35,758 nucleotides of DNA, taken from positions 1-35,758 of the forward strand of contig JAIRYV010000042.1 in NCBI GenBank assembly GCA_031267685.1. The letters run 5' to 3'. Position numbers and translations under genes: made by a program. The stretch is from Treponema sp. GTDB lineage: Bacteria > Spirochaetota > Spirochaetia > Treponematales > Breznakiellaceae. The notes below the pieces were generated by a model. It had not been told where the DNA came from. It ran no database searches and saw only the letters and a program-made list of their open reading frames with translations. Positions 16,711-25,900 of the stretch are shown piece by piece. Each line of letters begins with the position of its first letter. Positions within the stretch are counted from its first letter, which is position 1.

Positions 16711-16740
16711 ACTCTATCATGCTGTTTTCACACTTGTCAA
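16711..16740 (-). promoter_or_regulatory. Promoter of the MAYKDWIPS-family gene
   Basis: Minus strand TTGACA (16740-16735), 18-bp spacer and TAGAGT (16716-16711), the latter preceded by TGA (extended -10). The transcript would start about 30 nt before the ATG and include the AGGAGG. Confidence 0.55.
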
Positions 16741-16807
16741 GACCTTTCTATAAATTTTTTTGGTCTCCTCATAACGTCTTTCAGTCGCTTCATACCTTTT
16801 AGAGCAG

Positions 16808-16930
16808 CCTCTGAAGACTCAGGGGCGCCCCTGAAATCATTCCAGTTGCCCCTGAACACTCAGGGGCTGCCCTAAAACCATTTTGGTTGCTCCTGAGACT
16901 TCAAGGGCAACCAGAAAGCATTTAGAGGAG
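16808..16930. repeat. Three-copy 41-bp tandem repeat with hairpin
   Basis: Units start CTGAAGACTCAGGGG (16811), CTGAACACTCAGGGG (16852) and CTGAGACTTCAAGGG (16893), exactly 41 bp apart. The second contains an 8-bp perfect stem, GCCCCTGA and TCAGGGGC, with loop ACAC (16849-16868). The copies are degenerate. Confidence 0.75.
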
Positions 16931-17194
16931 ACCCAATGCTAAGTAAACCTAATTGGATACTTTTATAGTTTCTCCCTTAGCAGAAGACAGAAGCCTGGCT
17001 GAAAAGCTATACCAGCCATCAGGCAGTATAGACGAACCTTCTGCGTTTTGCCAAGCCCTTGCATTGTGCCGCAAGCCCGTCGGCATCGTGGTGGGCTGTT
17101 TCCCGTTTGCCTACGCTATCACCTGTGCCTGTATCGGCGAAGGATGCTCCGACACACCCTTTGTGAGTCTCTGGCGCCAAAGCACAGCAATCTT
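16931..17194. other. Gene-free segment ahead of the 53-bp array
   Basis: An ORF begins ATGGATACTTTTATAG at 16953 and runs into the array (to 17369). Its N-terminal part is not repetitive but lacks an SD and any recognisable domain. I regard the segment as non-coding. Confidence 0.4.
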
Positions 17195-17668
17195 CTGGGT
17201 CTCTGGTACTACAAGCCCACGGCAACTTTCTGGGCATCGGCACCGGTATGAGTCTCTGGCACTACAAGCCCACAGAGACCGTCTGGGTCTCTGGCACTGT
17301 GCGGATATCTGGCACACAAGTTCTGAGTCTCTGGCACTACAAGCCCACAGAGACCTTCTGGGTCTCTGACACTGGTGTGGACGTCTGGCACACAAGCCCA
17401 CGGCAACCGTCTGGGTCTCTGGCACTGGTGTGGACGTCTGGCACTACAAGTCCACGGCAACTTTCTGGGCATCGATACTAGTGCGGACGTCTGGCGCACA
17501 AGTTCTGGTCTCTAGCACACAAGTCCACAGAGACCTTCTGGGTCTCTGGCACTGGTGTGGATGTCTAGCACACAAGTCCACGGCAACCGTCTGGGTCTCT
17601 GACACTGGTGTGGACGTCTGGCACACAAGTCCACGGCAACCGTCTGGGTCTCTGGCACTGGTGTGGTC
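17195..17668. repeat. Long imperfect tandem array (about 53-bp units)
   Basis: Recurring blocks are GTCTCTGGCACTGGTGTGG, ACGTCTGGCACACAAG and TCCACGGCAACCGTCTGG. The last two complete copies begin at 17595 and 17648, 53 bp apart; earlier units are rearranged, with deletions and block swaps (for example CACAGAGACC replacing CACGGCAACC). Several frames are open on both strands, but 53 is not a multiple of three, so a conserved protein repeat is unlikely. It lies upstream of the ABC operon promoter. Confidence 0.8.
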
Positions 17669-17782
17669 AAAAGGAAAGACAGTGCCTGCTATCCGCAGCA
17701 AATGACCAAATTTTACAAACTCAATAGCCTACGGAGCATTTTTAACGGATCGGAGTAGACAAGGATACCAAAAAACCTTCAC

Positions 17783-17808
17783 TATAGTATAGTTAGCTCA
17801 TGCTAACT
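17783..17808 (+). promoter_or_regulatory. Promoter -10 and palindromic operator of the ABC/AraC operon
   Basis: Two overlapping TATAGT hexamers (17783-17788 and 17788-17793) run into a perfect 7-bp-arm dyad, AGTTAGC-TCAT-GCTAACT (17791-17808), with further TA/TA symmetry outside. A bound protein would block the -10. The GTTAGC/GCTAAC half-sites recall DtxR/IdeR-type iron or manganese repressor boxes; an AraC site is an alternative. The SD AAGGAG follows at 17813-17818. Confidence 0.65.
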
Positions 17809-17829
17809 GTATAAAGGAGATCCACTATT

Positions 17830-19650
17830 ATGTCTAAAAATAAAACAGAGGCACAGCCAAAAAAGGGTATTGCCCGTTTGTTTGAGCTTGCAGCAACCCA
17901 TAAGGGACTCGTCATTTGTTCCGGCGTTCTCGCGGTTCTTTCTTCTGTAGCGTCCTTTGTCCCATACCTAGCCGTGTATTTTCTTATCCGAGAAATTATC
18001 TCGGTATTCCCAGATTTCACCCGTTTGGACGCCCCGCAGGTGATGAACTACGGTTTATTGGCGCTCCTTGGCGTATCTGCTCATGTGCTACTCTACTTCG
18101 CCGCCCTTACCTTTTCCCATATCGCAGCATACGGTACCATGTATGAACTCAAAATGAATTTCATTGCCCACATAAGCCGTCTGCCTCTGGGCTTTCATAT
18201 AGGGACAGGAACCGGAGGCTTACGAAAAATCATGGACGAGAACATAGAAAGCATCGAAGGCTTTATCGCCCACCACCTGCCCGACCTGATAGCCGCTTTT
18301 ACCGCGCCAGTGGTCATGCTTGTCATGCTCTTCGCCTTTGATTGGCGTTACGGGCTTGCCTCTTTGGTGGGAATAATCTTCGCTTTTATGATTCAAGCAG
18401 TTTTTATCGGCGGGGAAAAACAAAAAACATGGATGAAGGAGTATCAAACTAGACTGGAGGATATGTCAGTCGCAACAGTGGAGTATATACGGGGAATAGC
18501 AGTGGTCAAAGTTTTTCACCAAACAGTCTATTCTTTTAAGCGACTCCACGACGCCATCGCCAATTATACTAAAGCCGTTGTCCCTTACACCCTGAGTTCG
18601 GAAAACATCATGTCAGGATGCATCGCCGTTCTCAACAACATCTACCTCTTTCTTATTCCCGTAGGTATTCTTATTGGCAGCAGTACCGATGATTACGCCG
18701 CCTTTGCCACTGATTTTCTCTTTTACCTCGTGTTTGTTCCCGCCATGGCCTCAATCCTAATGAAGGTTATGTATACATCCACTATGTCCCTCCAAATTGC
18801 GGGCAATGTGGAGCGTATGGATGAGGTATTGCAGGAAAAACCAATCCCGCTTACGAATAGCCATAAGGCGCCCAAAGGCTATGATCTTAGCTTTGAAAAC
18901 GTATCCTTTTCCTACAGCAAAAATCCCGAAGAATCAGCATTGGATGACGTTTCCTTTAGCGCTAAACAAGGGGAAACTACTGCGATTGTAGGGCCATCTG
19001 GAGGTGGCAAAAGTACCATCGCCCATCTCATTCCTCGATTCTACGATGTGCATAAGGGGGCAATCAAAATCAGCGGCATAGACTTGCGGGATATGAAAAC
19101 CACAGACTTGATGAATACCGTAAGCTTTGTGTTCCAGGACACATGGCTATTTAAGCAAAGCATCATGGAAAATATCCGTATGGGAAAACTACAGGCAAAG
19201 GATGATGAGATTATTGCAGCCGCAAAAGCTGCCCGGTGCCATGATTTTATCGAGTCTCTGCCAGAAGGCTATCAAACCGTGTTCGGCAGAAAAGGGGTTC
19301 ACCTTTCAGGCGGCGAAATGCAGCGCATCGCCATTGCACGGGCGCTGGTAAAAAATGCCCCCATCCTTGTTCTGGACGAGGCCACTGCTTTTTCCGACCC
19401 GGAAAATGAATGGCTTATCCGCCAAGCACTTGGAGAACTGATGAAAGGCAGAACCGTTATCATTATAGCTCACCGCCTTTCCACCGTAACTGACGCGAAT
19501 AAGATACTCGTCATGGAAAAAGGACGACTCATTGAGCAGGGAACCCACCAGGAACTCATGCGCCAGAATAGCCACTATCACCTTATGTGGGATACCTATT
19601 CGAGCGTCCTTAATTGGAGTTTGAAAAAAGGAGCAACTTCACATGTCTAA
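17830..19650 (+). CDS. ABC exporter-fold half-transporter, YbtP/IrtA-like
   Basis: 606 residues. Six membrane helices lie in the first 330 residues. The nucleotide-binding domain has Walker A GPSGGGKST (about 388-396), a Q-loop in FVFQDTWLF, the signature LSGGEMQR (about 492), Walker B ILVLDEATAFSDPENE (about 512) and the switch His in IIAHRLST. The DEATAFSDPENE form is typical of the YbtP/YbtQ and IrtAB siderophore-import group, which uses an exporter fold to take up metal complexes. SD AAGGAG is 11 nt upstream of the ATG. Overlaps the next gene by 8 nt, so the two form a heterodimer. Confidence 0.88.
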   Translation: MSKNKTEAQPKKGIARLFELAATHKGLVICSGVLAVLSSVASFVPYLAVYFLIREIISVFPDFTRLDAPQVMNYGLLALLGVSAHVLLYFAALTFSHIAAYGTMYELKMNFIAHISRLPLGFHIGTGTGGLRKIMDENIESIEGFIAHHLPDLIAAFTAPVVMLVMLFAFDWRYGLASLVGIIFAFMIQAVFIGGEKQKTWMKEYQTRLEDMSVATVEYIRGIAVVKVFHQTVYSFKRLHDAIANYTKAVVPYTLSSENIMSGCIAVLNNIYLFLIPVGILIGSSTDDYAAFATDFLFYLVFVPAMASILMKVMYTSTMSLQIAGNVERMDEVLQEKPIPLTNSHKAPKGYDLSFENVSFSYSKNPEESALDDVSFSAKQGETTAIVGPSGGGKSTIAHLIPRFYDVHKGAIKISGIDLRDMKTTDLMNTVSFVFQDTWLFKQSIMENIRMGKLQAKDDEIIAAAKAARCHDFIESLPEGYQTVFGRKGVHLSGGEMQRIAIARALVKNAPILVLDEATAFSDPENEWLIRQALGELMKGRTVIIIAHRLSTVTDANKILVMEKGRLIEQGTHQELMRQNSHYHLMWDTYSSVLNWSLKKGATSHV

Positions 19651-21361
19651 ATTACAATCAATGCTTGGCATTTCCAGCAAAGCATATAAAGACCTTAAAA
19701 AAGCAATTATCGCCTGCACAATGACCAATTTCTCGCTCATACTGCCCATAGTTGTCGCTATGCAGCTTATTATGGAAATTCTAAAACCATTGACCGGCGG
19801 CGAAATCTCCATACAAAAACTATGGATGTACATGGGACTTGGCTTTGTTGCAGCTATTATCGTGTTCTTGTTTAGCAAAAACGATTACAAGAAAACGTAT
19901 GTTACTTCATACCTAACTGCAGAAGAAACACGCGTTCGAGTCGCGGAAACTATCAGAAAATTGCCTATGTACGTGTTTAATTCCAAAGACTTAACTGAAT
20001 TGACAAGTAATGTCATGGGAGACTGCACAAATCTGGAACATACTTTGAGCCATGTCGTTCCTCAGCTTTGCGCACATATCATTTCCTGTACTATTATCTG
20101 TATACTTATAGCATTTTTCGATTGGCGGATAGCACTTGCTATTTTTTGTACCATCCCAATTGCATTTTTTATCATCTTTATAAGCCGAAAAAAACAGGAA
20201 CAGCTCAGTAAGAAACAAATTACAGCAAAATTGCAGGCATCGGAACAAACTCAGGAATATCTTGAGGGCATCAAAATTATCAAATCCTGTAACCTTGATG
20301 GAGAACGTTTTAATGCATTAACCCAGTCATTACGGGAATTAAAAAGGCTTTCCCTAAAAATGGAACTTAGTACGGGCGTATTTGTAGGTGCAGCTCAATT
20401 TATTTTACAAGCAGGTGTGGGAATTACCATTTTCACAGGGACAGCCCTATTAAGCAGTGGTAAGATAGAATTGATACCCCTTATTCTGTCCTTGTTAGTG
20501 GTCGTGCGTATCTATGGCCCCATTATTACCATACTGACCCTGCTGCCCGAATTGTTTCATCTCCAGCAGGCAACAAAACGTATGCGCCAGTTGGCAGAGA
20601 TACCAATCATGGATGGCAGCACTACTACGCCTATTCCAAATTATACCATCGAATTTGAGCATGTGGATTTTTGCTATAATAATGAAGAGGTACTCCATGA
20701 TATAAGCGTAAGTATACCGGAAAAATCCATTACTGCATTGGTAGGAACATCCGGAAGCGGGAAAAGTACTATGACTCGGCTGATTGCTCGCTTTTGGGAT
20801 GTGAAGCAGGGCGCTATTAAAATCGGCGGCGTTAATATAAAAACTCTTGAACCAGAATATCTTATGAGCTTTATGTCTTTTGTATTTCAGGATGTGGTAC
20901 TTTTTAATGACACTATTTATAATAATATCCGCATCGGAAATATGAACGCATCTGAGGATGCTATATTGCATGCCGCGAAAGCTGCCCATTGCGACGAATT
21001 TGTGTCAGAACTGCCGAATACGTATAATACCTTGCTTGGAGAGAACGGGCTTACCCTTTCTGGGGGAGAACGTCAGCGGATTTCCATTGCACGGGCGCTT
21101 TTAAAGAATGCGCCCATCATCCTGCTTGACGAAGCCACCGCGTCCCTAGACCCGGAGAATGAAACATTGATACAAGACGCCATTTCGCGGCTTATAGAAA
21201 ATAAAACCGTACTCGTTATCGCTCACCGGCTGCGTACCGTTGCTGGCGCGGATAAGATAATCGTGCTGAATAAAGGGAAAATTTCCGGTGAGGGAACCCA
21301 TGAAAAACTTTTTTCCCAGAATAAACTCTACAAGAAGATGTATACCATCCAGCGGTCATAA
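19643..21361 (+). CDS. ABC exporter-fold half-transporter, YbtQ/IrtB-like partner
   Basis: 572 residues with an N-terminal six-helix domain and a C-terminal ATPase: Walker A GTSGSGKST (about 368-376), FVFQDVVLF, signature LSGGERQR (about 472), Walker B IILLDEATASLDPENE (about 492) and His in VIAHRLRT. Both catalytic Glu residues of the pair are present, so both ATP sites look active. The ATG overlaps the previous gene's 3' end, with AAGGAG 8 nt upstream. The stop shares a base with the AraC gene. Composition is more A+T-rich than most of the window. The transported ligand is not known. Confidence 0.88.
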   Translation: MSKLQSMLGISSKAYKDLKKAIIACTMTNFSLILPIVVAMQLIMEILKPLTGGEISIQKLWMYMGLGFVAAIIVFLFSKNDYKKTYVTSYLTAEETRVRVAETIRKLPMYVFNSKDLTELTSNVMGDCTNLEHTLSHVVPQLCAHIISCTIICILIAFFDWRIALAIFCTIPIAFFIIFISRKKQEQLSKKQITAKLQASEQTQEYLEGIKIIKSCNLDGERFNALTQSLRELKRLSLKMELSTGVFVGAAQFILQAGVGITIFTGTALLSSGKIELIPLILSLLVVVRIYGPIITILTLLPELFHLQQATKRMRQLAEIPIMDGSTTTPIPNYTIEFEHVDFCYNNEEVLHDISVSIPEKSITALVGTSGSGKSTMTRLIARFWDVKQGAIKIGGVNIKTLEPEYLMSFMSFVFQDVVLFNDTIYNNIRIGNMNASEDAILHAAKAAHCDEFVSELPNTYNTLLGENGLTLSGGERQRISIARALLKNAPIILLDEATASLDPENETLIQDAISRLIENKTVLVIAHRLRTVAGADKIIVLNKGKISGEGTHEKLFSQNKLYKKMYTIQRS

Positions 21362-22341
21362 TGGAAACAAGGGAAATTTTTTCCGTATATGAACGGAAAT
21401 TCAAGGATTTGCCCTTTGTACGCATTACCAATCGGACAAAGGAAAGTATTGCCATTGAAATTAGTTCTAAAAATGACCGGGGAACCATGCGCTTATACGC
21501 ACTCTTTCCCGGTATTTTTCTTGGATTCACTGAATTGTCCACAAGCTATTTTCCCTCATTTGAGGGAAAATGTGCCGATGGTATAAAAATAACTTTTTGT
21601 ATTGATGGCCGTTGTGAAGCTAAAATGTCAGACAGCAGATACCTCCTTTTAGAATCTGGTGATTTAAGTATTGATACACGCACAGTGCTGGATACATATA
21701 CCTTTCCCTATAATCGTTTTCAGGGGATTGAATTATGTATCTATGGCTCGTCTGTTGAACAGTCCATACCGGAAATCTTCAAAGCATCTGGCATTGATAT
21801 TGAGTATATCCGAAAACGCTACTGCCATGATGAACAGAGCTTCATTGCAAAAGCTAGTGATAAAATAAAATCTATTTTTTTGAATATAGCGAAGCCTCTT
21901 CCACAATATGAAATGAACTATTATCGTTTACAAGTTACAGAACTTTTATTTTTGCTTATGTATATGGAAAAACCAGCGAAACATGAAAGTCAATCTTTCT
22001 TTACTACAGGTCAGGTAAATATCGCAAAACAGGTTATGAAAATTATTACTCGTGATTTGAGCGTACATCATCTGATTAACAAACTGGCAAAAGATTTTTG
22101 TGTAAGTCCCTCGTCTCTAAAAAACTATTTTTATGGTGTGTACGGGCAGAGCATATCGGCATATCTGCGGGGTAAACGCATGGACAAGGCAGTGGAGTAT
22201 CTTGAAGAAAGTTCTCTCCCGATTGCAGACATAGCCATGTCGATTGGATACGAGAATGCCAGTAAGTTTTCAGCCGCCTTTAAGCTAGTCAAAGGCGAAA
22301 GTCCTTTGGAGTACCGACGGAGACACCGGGCTTCCCTTTGA
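21361..22341 (+). CDS. AraC-family transcriptional regulator
   Basis: 326 residues. The C-terminal pair of helix-turn-helices is at about 220-322: LINKLAKDFCVSPSSLKNYF, SISAYLRGKRMDKAVEYL and PIADIAMSIGYENASKFSAA, followed by FKLVKGESPLEYRRRH. The N-terminal 200 residues are a divergent ligand-sensing domain, as in YbtA/PchR-type regulators. Its ATG overlaps the ABC stop (TAATG), so it is made with the transporter and probably senses the imported ligand and activates the operon. Metal or siderophore control is inference from the operon type and operator. Confidence 0.9.
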   Translation: METREIFSVYERKFKDLPFVRITNRTKESIAIEISSKNDRGTMRLYALFPGIFLGFTELSTSYFPSFEGKCADGIKITFCIDGRCEAKMSDSRYLLLESGDLSIDTRTVLDTYTFPYNRFQGIELCIYGSSVEQSIPEIFKASGIDIEYIRKRYCHDEQSFIAKASDKIKSIFLNIAKPLPQYEMNYYRLQVTELLFLLMYMEKPAKHESQSFFTTGQVNIAKQVMKIITRDLSVHHLINKLAKDFCVSPSSLKNYFYGVYGQSISAYLRGKRMDKAVEYLEESSLPIADIAMSIGYENASKFSAAFKLVKGESPLEYRRRHRASL

Positions 22342-22488
22342 TATGCTTTTGGGTAACATCTTGTTGATAGTGATATAAAGATAGTTTAGTATACATACTC
22401 ATAGAAATACAGCGTAGGGAACCAAGGTATGTGGACATAGCAATTTTTGATTTTGACGACAAGGTATCAATAACCACATGAATCCCAC

Positions 22489-22740
22489 ACATGTATGGAG
22501 CTGTTCAGTACATGTGCGGAGTCATCCCATACATGTGCGGAGTCATCCCATACATGTGCGGAGTCATCCCACACATGTATGGAGCTGTTCAGTACATGTG
22601 CGGAGTCATCCCATACATGTGCGGAGTCATCCCATACATGTGCGGAGTCATCCCATACATGTATGGAGTTGTTCCGCACATGTGCGGAGTCATCCCGTAC
22701 ATGTGCGGAGTTACCGCATACCTGTACAGAGTCATATCGT
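22489..22740. repeat. 12-unit 21-bp tandem array with palindromic cores
   Basis: Units begin ACATGTGCGGAG or ACATGTATGGAG. Units 1-4 and 5-8 form an 84-bp higher-order repeat (one ATGG-type unit then three GCGG-type). Junctions create 14-bp palindromes, CCATACATGTATGG (22653-22666) and CCGCACATGTGCGG (22674-22687). Unit 12 and a following remnant are degenerate. The 21-bp period keeps five of six frames open (for example HVRSHPI and HVWDDSA peptides), an effect of the period. It lies between the AraC gene and its terminator. Confidence 0.9.
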
Positions 22741-22860
22741 ATAGGCATGGAGAATGCATTCGGAATATACAGAAGTTCCTCATATAGTACGATGATTCCA
22801 AATTTTGGTTTGATGTATCATAACACGGAAAGGTAATGAGTGAATTTTATAGGATAAGTA

Positions 22861-22904
22861 CAAGTTACCCAGATCATAGCTTTTTAGCTGGGTAACTTGT
22901 TTTT
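22861..22904 (+). terminator. Intrinsic terminator of the ABC/AraC operon
   Basis: A 12-bp perfect stem, CAAGTTACCCAG (22861-22872) with CTGGGTAACTTG (22888-22899), is followed at once by TTTTT (22900-22904) and GTTT. The run of T follows on the plus strand only, so it stops rightward transcription coming from the AraC gene through the 21-bp array, just before the convergent mannosidase. Confidence 0.85.
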
Positions 22905-22917
22905 GTTTGGTGATTAT

Positions 22918-25900
22918 CTAGCAAAATTCAAGAAGCACGGTCTTTATCTCAAACGGACGGAACGACAGTGCTAGGTTCGCCCCGCTTATCGGGATGCATT
23001 GCGCGTTGTCTTCCAGCATATCGGTAGACCATGCCGCTACGAGTGAACGAGTCCCGAAGTTCAGCGTGGTATGCGCTTCACCTCCGAGGCTTTCATAAAG
23101 ACGCAGCACAAGGCGCTTGCCCCCATTGCTGGCGGATTCAGGCGCTTTGAGACTTTCCAGTATGATCGCCGCGTTATCTATCGAGCAGAATGAGGCGGAC
23201 TGGCCTGTTCCGCCAGCAACTATGCTAAGCGGCGCATTGAGTTCATAGCCAGCACGGACAAGTCCAGCATCAGCAAACGCACCTTCAAAGGGTAAGAGCG
23301 CATATGTAAAGCGCTGTTCGCCCTTATCAGCTGTCTCGTCCGGGGCTATAGGGGAGCGCAAGAGTGTCAGACGCATACATCCGCCGTTCACATCATGGCC
23401 GTACTTGCTATCGTTGAGAAGACCAATGCCATGACCTGCTTCCTCAAGGCTTATCCATTTATGGGCGCAGATTTCAAACTGAGCGCGATCCTGCATAAGG
23501 TTGCGGTGGGTGTTCCGTATGATATGCCCATACTGTACCTCACAACGAACCTGTGTCGTATCAATCGCTGTATCAAAACCTACCTTGAGCAGGCGCCGTG
23601 TTTCCTGCCAGCTGACTTTGGTATCAAAATCAATGCGGGGATTATCAGCATAGAACACTACGTCTTGGGTGAGGCTTGAGTTCAGGCCAATCTTGTAGAT
23701 ATGGCGCAGTCTGAAACATACCGGCCCGTTGGCAATGATCTCGGTTGAAATGAGACGGTCTTCTTCAGTAAGGTATGTGGTCCAGTCTGCGTCAACATCC
23801 CAGGCTTCCCAGAGTACCGGCACGTCTTCGGCACTGATGAGGCGGTTAAAACAACCGTGCGGAGCAACAAGTTGACGGTTCTGCCGGGTGTCCAGCAGAC
23901 TCGTGATATGGGCAGCCTCATCAAAGTATACGGTATAGAAGGGCGTGATAAGCGTTCTGTCCTTATAGGTAAAGGGCGAATCGTCTGTTCCTTTAACCAG
24001 AGAGAAACTCGCCCAGCCCAGAGCTGGAACTTTGGGCGCGCCGGCAATAGCTTCCTTGCCATCCAGGTCAGTGTAATGGCAAAGCGGGTATACGGTGCCG
24101 TCGCTGGCTTTGAGGGCGCGCACTGTATTTGCAGACTTACCTAAAACATCTGTTGAGAAGACCTGTGGATCAGAACGCTCCCATGACAGGTCATTGAAGA
24201 GGGTAAGCAGCTGGGTATTGGCATGAGCGCTTTCGTTACCGTTGCCCGCAAGTATGCCCCGGCGCTTGTTGCCAATGTTAGTGAGCGATGCTTCCATATC
24301 TTTGTACACGGCTTGTGCCTCCGCATAGACGCGGTTAATAGAAGAACCGGGGATAATGTCATGGAACTGGAGGGTGAGCAGGGTCTTCCAGTGCCGCAGC
24401 AAGGCGTCATAAGGATAAGAAGTCCCTTGTTCCAGCAAGGCAATGGCCGCGAACACCTCAGTATTGCGCAGGGCAAACTCCAGCTTACGGTTATAGCGCT
24501 TAGTCTTTGCCTGTGTTGTATAGGTACCACGATGCAGTTCGAGGTAAAGTTCGCCGCGCCATTCCGGGAAGTTCTTCATATCGCCGCTGAATAGCTCATC
24601 CAGCGCCTCTGATACCTTTTTCCAGCCTGAACGAGGCGCGCCTTCAAGATCAACAAGGCGCCGCGCCATTTCAAGGTCTTCGCGGGTTGTACCGCCGCCA
24701 CCATCACCTTCGCCAATGGGTTTAACCACTGCACTCTGTACTTCTTTATGCTGCACTTCATTCCAGATTTCAGCAAGACTGGCTGGACTTACCTTGCCAT
24801 TATAGCCCTGCATCCGTGAGGAGATGTAGTGGGTCTTCACACCAGTGCCATCAATGCCTCGCCATATAAAGGTTTCGTAAGGAAAGCGCGTGGTGTCGTT
24901 CCAGTTGATCTTACTCGTAACAAAGTAGCGGATGCCGCAGCCTGCTAGTATTTGAGGAAGCGCCGCGGCATAACCGAACACGTCTGGCAGCCAAAGCGTA
25001 TCTGCTTCATAGCCCAGCAGTTCTTTGGTAACCTGTTTGCCTACAAGAAACTGCCGTATGAGGGACTCGCCGCCGGTAATGTTGCAGTCTGCCTCTACCC
25101 ACATGCCGCCGTTAGGTTCCCAGTTGCCTTTTTGGTAGGCAGCCTTAATCTGATCGAAGACCTGGGGGTATTCTTTTTTAACGATTTCAAGTTGGCAGGG
25201 TTGACTTTGGATAAAGACGAACTCCGGGTATTCTTCGATGAAGCGTAACATAGTGCTATAGGTTCTTGCGGCTTTGCGCTCGCTTTCCGCGATAGTCCAT
25301 AGCCAGGCATGATCGATGTGTGCGCCTCCCACGAGGTGTACCTGCGGTGTTGTCGGCGCGTTTTTGAGGGCAAGCAGCGGCGCGATGTGCTGTGCTGTTT
25401 TTACTGCGGCTTTCTCAAGCTCTTCGCCAGATGCTGAGAACGGAATTTTCATGAGCGCGTCATAAAGCTCTTTGAGGATACGTGCTTTTCGGAGGGAATT
25501 GTCGTTAAGCGTAGCGGCAAGTTCAAACAATACCCGTGTATCGTAGTAGAGCGAATAAACCGCCTCGTTTCGCTGAAGCAAAGCTCCGCCCTCAAAGGTA
25601 TTAGGGTACTTAGGAATGGTCTTACCAATGGTAAGAAAGACTGCCTGGCCTTCGAATGGCATACAGCCCGGATACAGATGGCCTGCATATGCTTCCACAT
25701 GCACGGTATGTTCCTTGCCATCTATTGGAATCCGCAGTTTCTTATGGAAGAGATTGAAAGCCCCGTAGGGTTTCTTGTCGATGAAGACGAGTGAATCAGC
25801 GTTAGGCACTATGCTGAGGAAAAGCGGGCCTTTCTGGGCAGACGATGTCAGGGCAGATGGCGCAACAAACGTTGTCTTGAACCACGAACACGTCCAAGCC

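Noticed and set aside
16953-17369. Protein starting MDTFIVSPLAEDRS
   Set aside because: No SD or domain and it runs into the repeat array; possible but unsupported.
17019-17705. Long ORFs in the 53-bp array
   Set aside because: Open on both strands, period not divisible by three, no SD; best explained as repeat artefacts.
22342-22488. Remnant coding (VDIAIFDFDDKVSITT before the 21-bp array)
   Set aside because: A short in-frame stretch resembling the end of a protein, but too short to assign to any family or transposase.
22467-22836. Repeat proteins (HVRSHPI, HVWDDSA)
   Set aside because: Five of six frames are open because the period is 21 bp; no SD, signal peptide or domain favours any frame.
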